From: Paracoccaceae bacterium
GTDB lineage: Bacteria > Pseudomonadota > Alphaproteobacteria > Rhodobacterales > Rhodobacteraceae
Assembly (NCBI GenBank): GCA_030066855.1
Contig: JASJAU010000033.1
Location: 1-35,622, forward strand
Length of the DNA stretch: 35,622 bases
Direction of reading: 5' to 3'
The position numbers and the translations under genes are program-made. The notes under the pieces were generated by a model that made no database searches, had not been told where the DNA came from, and saw only the letters and a program-made list of their open reading frames with translations. The first letter of the stretch is position 1; each line of letters opens with the position of its first letter. Positions 32,897 through 35,622 of this stretch are shown piece by piece.

Positions 32897-32999
32897 GGGT
32901 CAGTGCCTGTGCCCAAGGGTGTCAGGTTTGAGCGGTGAACGTTCGCCGGGTGTTGTCTCAGATCGTGGTAAACGCGGCCTCGACAGACCGCACCCAGCG

Positions 33000-33581
33000 T
33001 CAGGGCACGAGGGTCAGTTGGTTGCCTGAAATCTCCAGCCGTTCGAAGCGGCTGAGATAGGACATTCCGAGGAGCGAGCCCGGCATCTCGCCCGAGTTAA
33101 CGGTGACCGAGACATTCTCGTGCACGATCGGCCCGAGCGCGATGGTGTCGACGCGGGTAAAGGCGGTCGCCACATCCCCATTCGCCGTACGGGCGCGACC
33201 GAAGAAGGTTAGGCTGTCGGGGTCGAGCCCGGCGCGGCGGGCGTCCTCGACCGTGAAGACGATGTCGGTGGCGCCGGTGTCGACCAGGAACTCGACCGGC
33301 GTTTCGTTGACCTCGAGCACCAGATGGAAATGGCCGTCGGGCTGCCGCGGCACCTCGATCAGGGCGCCGTCTTCAATCACCGCCTGGCGCGGGATCAGGT
33401 CGCGGCGCACGTCGTCCCACATGCCGAAAGCAGCGATTGCCGCGAAGAAGATCAGCGCCCAGGCGGCCGCCATTCGAACGGCCTTGCCCATACCCCCCCT
33501 GAACTCCGCCAGAAACCACCCGCCGACGAAAGCCAGCAGGACGACAAGGTAGATGATGTTCTCAATGTCGAGGCTTTCCAT
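33000..33581 (-). CDS. Membrane-anchored retropepsin-like aspartic protease
   Basis: A 193-residue protein with two N-terminal membrane helices (about 8-25 and 35-53), then a clan AA aspartic protease domain of the TIGR02281 kind. The catalytic Asp is Asp101 in F-L-V-D-T-G-A-T, with the second family segment L-L-G-M-S-Y-L at about 169-175. A single active-site motif implies a homodimer. The protease domain probably faces the periplasm. The substrate is unknown. It lies just downstream of the MarC-like gene (38 nt apart at 33582-33619) and may be co-transcribed with it. Confidence 0.9.
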   Translation of the reverse strand: MESLDIENIIYLVVLLAFVGGWFLAEFRGGMGKAVRMAAAWALIFFAAIAAFGMWDDVRRDLIPRQAVIEDGALIEVPRQPDGHFHLVLEVNETPVEFLVDTGATDIVFTVEDARRAGLDPDSLTFFGRARTANGDVATAFTRVDTIALGPIVHENVSVTVNSGEMPGSLLGMSYLSRFERLEISGNQLTLVP

Positions 33582-33619
33582 GCCTTTGAGATAGGGGCTT
33601 TAGAGACCTTCTTGAAGAG

Positions 33620-34252
33620 TCAGGCGCCGCCGAAGCCGAAAGCGGCCAGCCCGTCGAGGACGAACTGCACCGAGAGCGCGGCCAGGATCATGCCGAGAAG
33701 ACGGGTCGTGACGTTGATCCCGACCGGGCCGAGCGCGCGTTCAAGCGGCCCTGCGGCCAGGAAGGCGAGAAAGGTCAGCAACAGGACCGCCGCCATAACG
33801 CCGTGCATGGCCAAAACCCAGGTCCAGTCGCCGGGTTGCTGCGAGGCGAGCAGGATCATCGTCGCGATGGCGCCGGGTCCCGCGATCAGCGGGATGCCCA
33901 GCGGGAAAACGGCCGGGTCGTCATCGTCCGGGTCCACGTGGGTCTGGTTCTCGCGGCGCTTGGTTCGGCGTTCGAACAGCATGTCGAGCGCGGTGAGGAA
34001 CAGAAGGATGCCCCCCGCGATGCGGAAGGCGGGGAGCGAGATGCCGGCGAATTCGAGAACCGCGTCACCGAAGAGCCCGAAGACTGTCAACACGCCGAAA
34101 CCGACAAGGCAGGCGGTCAGCGCGATCCTCTGGCGCTCTCCCGGCGCCCGCCCTTGGGTCAGCGCTACGAAGAGCGGCGCGAGGCCCAGAGGGTCGATAA
34201 TCACGAAGAGCGTGACGAAAGGCGTTACGTAGAGCGCGAGATCGACTGGCAT
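33620..34252 (-). CDS. MarC-family integral membrane protein
   Basis: A 210-residue inner-membrane protein with about six helices. Family marks are the opening F-V-T-L-F-V-I-I-D-P-L-G-L-A-P and the mid-protein V-F-P-L-G-I-P-L-I-A-G-P-G-A-I-A-T, repeated Pro/Gly-rich helices. The MarC family (UPF0056) was once linked to multiple antibiotic resistance, but its function is unproven. The frame runs 80 codons upstream into the divergent methyltransferase region; the ATG at 34250-34252 begins the conserved part. A polar D-P-D-D-D-D-P loop lies at about residues 108-114. Confidence 0.92.
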   Translation of the reverse strand: MPVDLALYVTPFVTLFVIIDPLGLAPLFVALTQGRAPGERQRIALTACLVGFGVLTVFGLFGDAVLEFAGISLPAFRIAGGILLFLTALDMLFERRTKRRENQTHVDPDDDDPAVFPLGIPLIAGPGAIATMILLASQQPGDWTWVLAMHGVMAAVLLLTFLAFLAAGPLERALGPVGINVTTRLLGMILAALSVQFVLDGLAAFGFGGA

Positions 34253-34352
34253 AAAGGCCTTGGAGCAGGTTTCCTTCAGCCGGGCAAGCGGCGCGGACGT
34301 TCTTTGCGGATGGCCCTCGACGTGGCAGGGTGAGGCGAGCAAAGGGTGCGCC

Positions 34353-35129
34353 ATGCTGCAATTCGGAGAGGAGACGGCCAAGCGGCTGGAGATCGCGTAT
34401 CGCGGCGCGGATTTCGAGCGCCGCCGCCGCGCGTCATTTGACGCGCTCGGGCCGAAGCCGGGCGAAGTCCTCGCGGATATCGGCTGCGGCAACGGTATGC
34501 TCTCCGAGACACTGGCGATGGCGGTCGGCCCGGAGGGGCGCGTGATCGGGATCGATCCGAGCGCGGAGATGCTTCGGATGGCGGCGCCTAGGGCAGACGG
34601 GCTGGAGGCGCTTTCGTTTACGGAAGGCGCGGCGGAGGCCCTGCCTCTGGAGGACGGGGCGGCGGACGGCGCGGTGTCGCTTCAGGTCTTCGAATATGTC
34701 GCCGGCATTCCGGCGGCGCTGGCCGAGGCGCGGCGGGTCTTGCGCCCCGGCGGACGGCTGGTTCTGGGCGACATGTGCTTTTCCTCGCTGGTCTGGGCCA
34801 GCGACGATCCGGACCGCATGGCGCGGATGACGGCGGCCTGGGACGGGCACGTGGTCCACACCGACTTGCCTGCGGCCTTGCCGGGGCTCTTGGGCGACGC
34901 CGGATTCGCGGTGGAGACGGTCGCGCCGCTCACGTTCCTCGATACCGATCTGCGCCCCGACGGGATTGCGGCGATGATGCTGATGCTGATCGAGCCCTAC
35001 GCGGTGCGGAACGGGCATGTCGGGGAGGACGAGGCGCGGGCTTGGGCCGAGGAGCAGCGGGCGCTCGCGGCGGCAGGCCGGTTCTTTTTCGCGCTGACGC
35101 ATGTGGTGATCCGGGCGCGGCGGGTGTGA
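34353..35129 (+). CDS. Class I SAM-dependent methyltransferase
   Basis: A 258-residue protein. The SAM-binding motif I is A-D-I-G-C-G-N-G at 41-48, the acidic end of strand 2 is I-G-I-D-P-S-A-E-M-L, and motif III/post sequences E-A-R-R-V-L-R-P-G-G follow, close to the UbiE/Methyltransf_11 group. AAAGGG lies before ATG 34353; upstream codons in frame do not look conserved. The roughly 100 bases shared with divergent MarC hold both promoters, with no clear match. The substrate is unknown. Confidence 0.9.
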   Translation: MLQFGEETAKRLEIAYRGADFERRRRASFDALGPKPGEVLADIGCGNGMLSETLAMAVGPEGRVIGIDPSAEMLRMAAPRADGLEALSFTEGAAEALPLEDGAADGAVSLQVFEYVAGIPAALAEARRVLRPGGRLVLGDMCFSSLVWASDDPDRMARMTAAWDGHVVHTDLPAALPGLLGDAGFAVETVAPLTFLDTDLRPDGIAAMMLMLIEPYAVRNGHVGEDEARAWAEEQRALAAAGRFFFALTHVVIRARRV

Positions 35130-35142
35130 GGGCGCGCATCGG

Positions 35143-35622
35143 CTAGCCGCCAGCGGCTTCAAGGCGCTCCAGCGCTTTCACCCAAAGCGCCTCGGCGCGC
35201 TCAAGACCGTCTTCGACCTCGGCGAATTTCTTCTGCCAGCCCTCCGCCTCGGCGATCCGGCCGGTCTCGTACATCGCCGGGTCGGCGAGCTTGGCGGCCA
35301 GACGCTCGCGGATGCCGGCGAGCTTTTCGACACGGGCTTCGGCGGCGGATACCGCCTGGCGCAGCTCGGTGATCTGATGGCGTGAGGGTTTCGCCGGTTT
35401 GTCCTTTGACTTCAGAGGTTTGGGCGCGGGTTCGGCGAGGAGCATCCGGCGATAGCTATCCAGATCGCCATCGTAGGGCTCGACCCGCCCGCCGCTCACC
35501 AGCCAGAGCCGGTCGGCAACGAGGTTCAAAAGGTGCATGTCGTGGCTGACGAGGATGACCGCGCCGGTGTAGGCGGTCAGCGCCTCGACCAGCGCCTCGC
35601 GGCTCTCCATGTCCAGGTGGTT
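35143..35622 (-). CDS. ABC-F family ATPase, C-terminal part
   Basis: The 3' part of a minus-strand gene that continues past the right edge of the window; 159 residues are visible. The first residues are N-H-L-D-M-E-S-R, the end of a Walker B/D-loop, followed by L-V-S-H-D with the switch His, as in the second ATPase domain of Uup/EttA-type proteins. The tail (about 75-159) is a charged helical coiled coil, K-D-K-P-A-K rich, typical of ABC-F C-terminal extensions that touch the ribosome or DNA. The exact subtype cannot be set from this piece. Confidence 0.9.
   Translation of the reverse strand, partial: NHLDMESREALVEALTAYTGAVILVSHDMHLLNLVADRLWLVSGGRVEPYDGDLDSYRRMLLAEPAPKPLKSKDKPAKPSRHQITELRQAVSAAEARVEKLAGIRERLAAKLADPAMYETGRIAEAEGWQKKFAEVEDGLERAEALWVKALERLEAAGG

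Noticed and set aside
32937-32955. GAACGTTC palindrome and GTTC-N7-GTTG, close to the alphaproteobacterial LexA box
   Set aside because: One mismatch, and it lies between convergent gene ends, not in a promoter.
1-35622. tRNA, rRNA, CRISPR arrays, insertion sequences, prophage or attachment sites
   Set aside because: No cloverleaf, spaced direct repeats, transposase or integrase motifs were seen on reading both strands.

Overview
The window (about 35.6 kb, GC-rich) reads as chromosomal DNA of an alphaproteobacterium. It is most likely from the Rhodobacteraceae/Roseobacter group, judged from the gene order lptF-lptG-lptD-surA-pdxA-ksgA, the prfA-prmC-DUF4167 block, a Fur/Mur regulator without the usual CxxC motif, and a Tat-exported YcbK-type M15 protein. 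I see no tRNA, rRNA, CRISPR array, insertion sequence or prophage. It looks like core chromosome with short two- to four-gene accessory operons.

Layout. 1-2.5 kb: 3' end of a beta-keto acid cleavage enzyme, a small IsdG/HmuQ-like haem-degrading monooxygenase, and an alpha/beta hydrolase fused to a polytopic membrane domain. 2.6-7.8 kb: a Tat-exported M15 peptidase with a clear intrinsic terminator, diverging from an operon of L,D-transpeptidase, lpxD, a dedicated acyl carrier protein and a FabF-type ketosynthase (cell wall and lipid A). 7.8-10.9 kb: an aldo/keto reductase, a DGPF/YCII protein with an ECF42-type sigma factor and a promoter-like motif, and a 42-residue membrane protein. 10.9-13.2 kb: a Fur-family regulator, a PhzF-family isomerase and an EamA transporter. 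13.2-17.7 kb, all minus strand: SelO, a GNAT / GrpB / nucleoside hydrolase operon, and MazG. 17.7-20.6 kb: M20 amidohydrolase with an agmatinase-like ureohydrolase, a DUF1499 protein, and a small secreted Cys-containing protein. 20.7-23.3 kb: prfA, prmC, DUF4167. 23.4-30.8 kb: the tightly coupled minus-strand operon lptF-lptG-lptD-surA-pdxA-ksgA, diverging from pepA-holC (30.9-32.9 kb). 33.0-35.6 kb: a membrane-anchored aspartic protease, a MarC-family protein, a methyltransferase and the end of an ABC-F ATPase.

How the genes fit together. Much of the window serves envelope biogenesis: lipid A acylation, LPS export, outer-membrane protein folding and peptidoglycan cross-linking. The rest is translation and ribosome quality (prfA, prmC, ksgA, ABC-F), nucleotide clean-up (mazG, nucleoside hydrolase) and regulation (Fur, ECF42).

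Most interesting points. (1) The nucleoside hydrolase gene has a good promoter and a leader of about 130 nt carrying a perfect 12-bp inverted repeat that would bury its ribosome binding site, a candidate RNA switch. (2) lpxD is followed directly by a private ACP and ketosynthase, which could supply 3-oxoacyl chains for lipid A. (3) The ECF42 operon is preceded by a TGTCGA-N17-CGTC motif. (4) A 42-residue membrane protein gene with a strong ribosome binding site lies between the sigma factor and fur. (5) prmC appears to lack a standard start codon.
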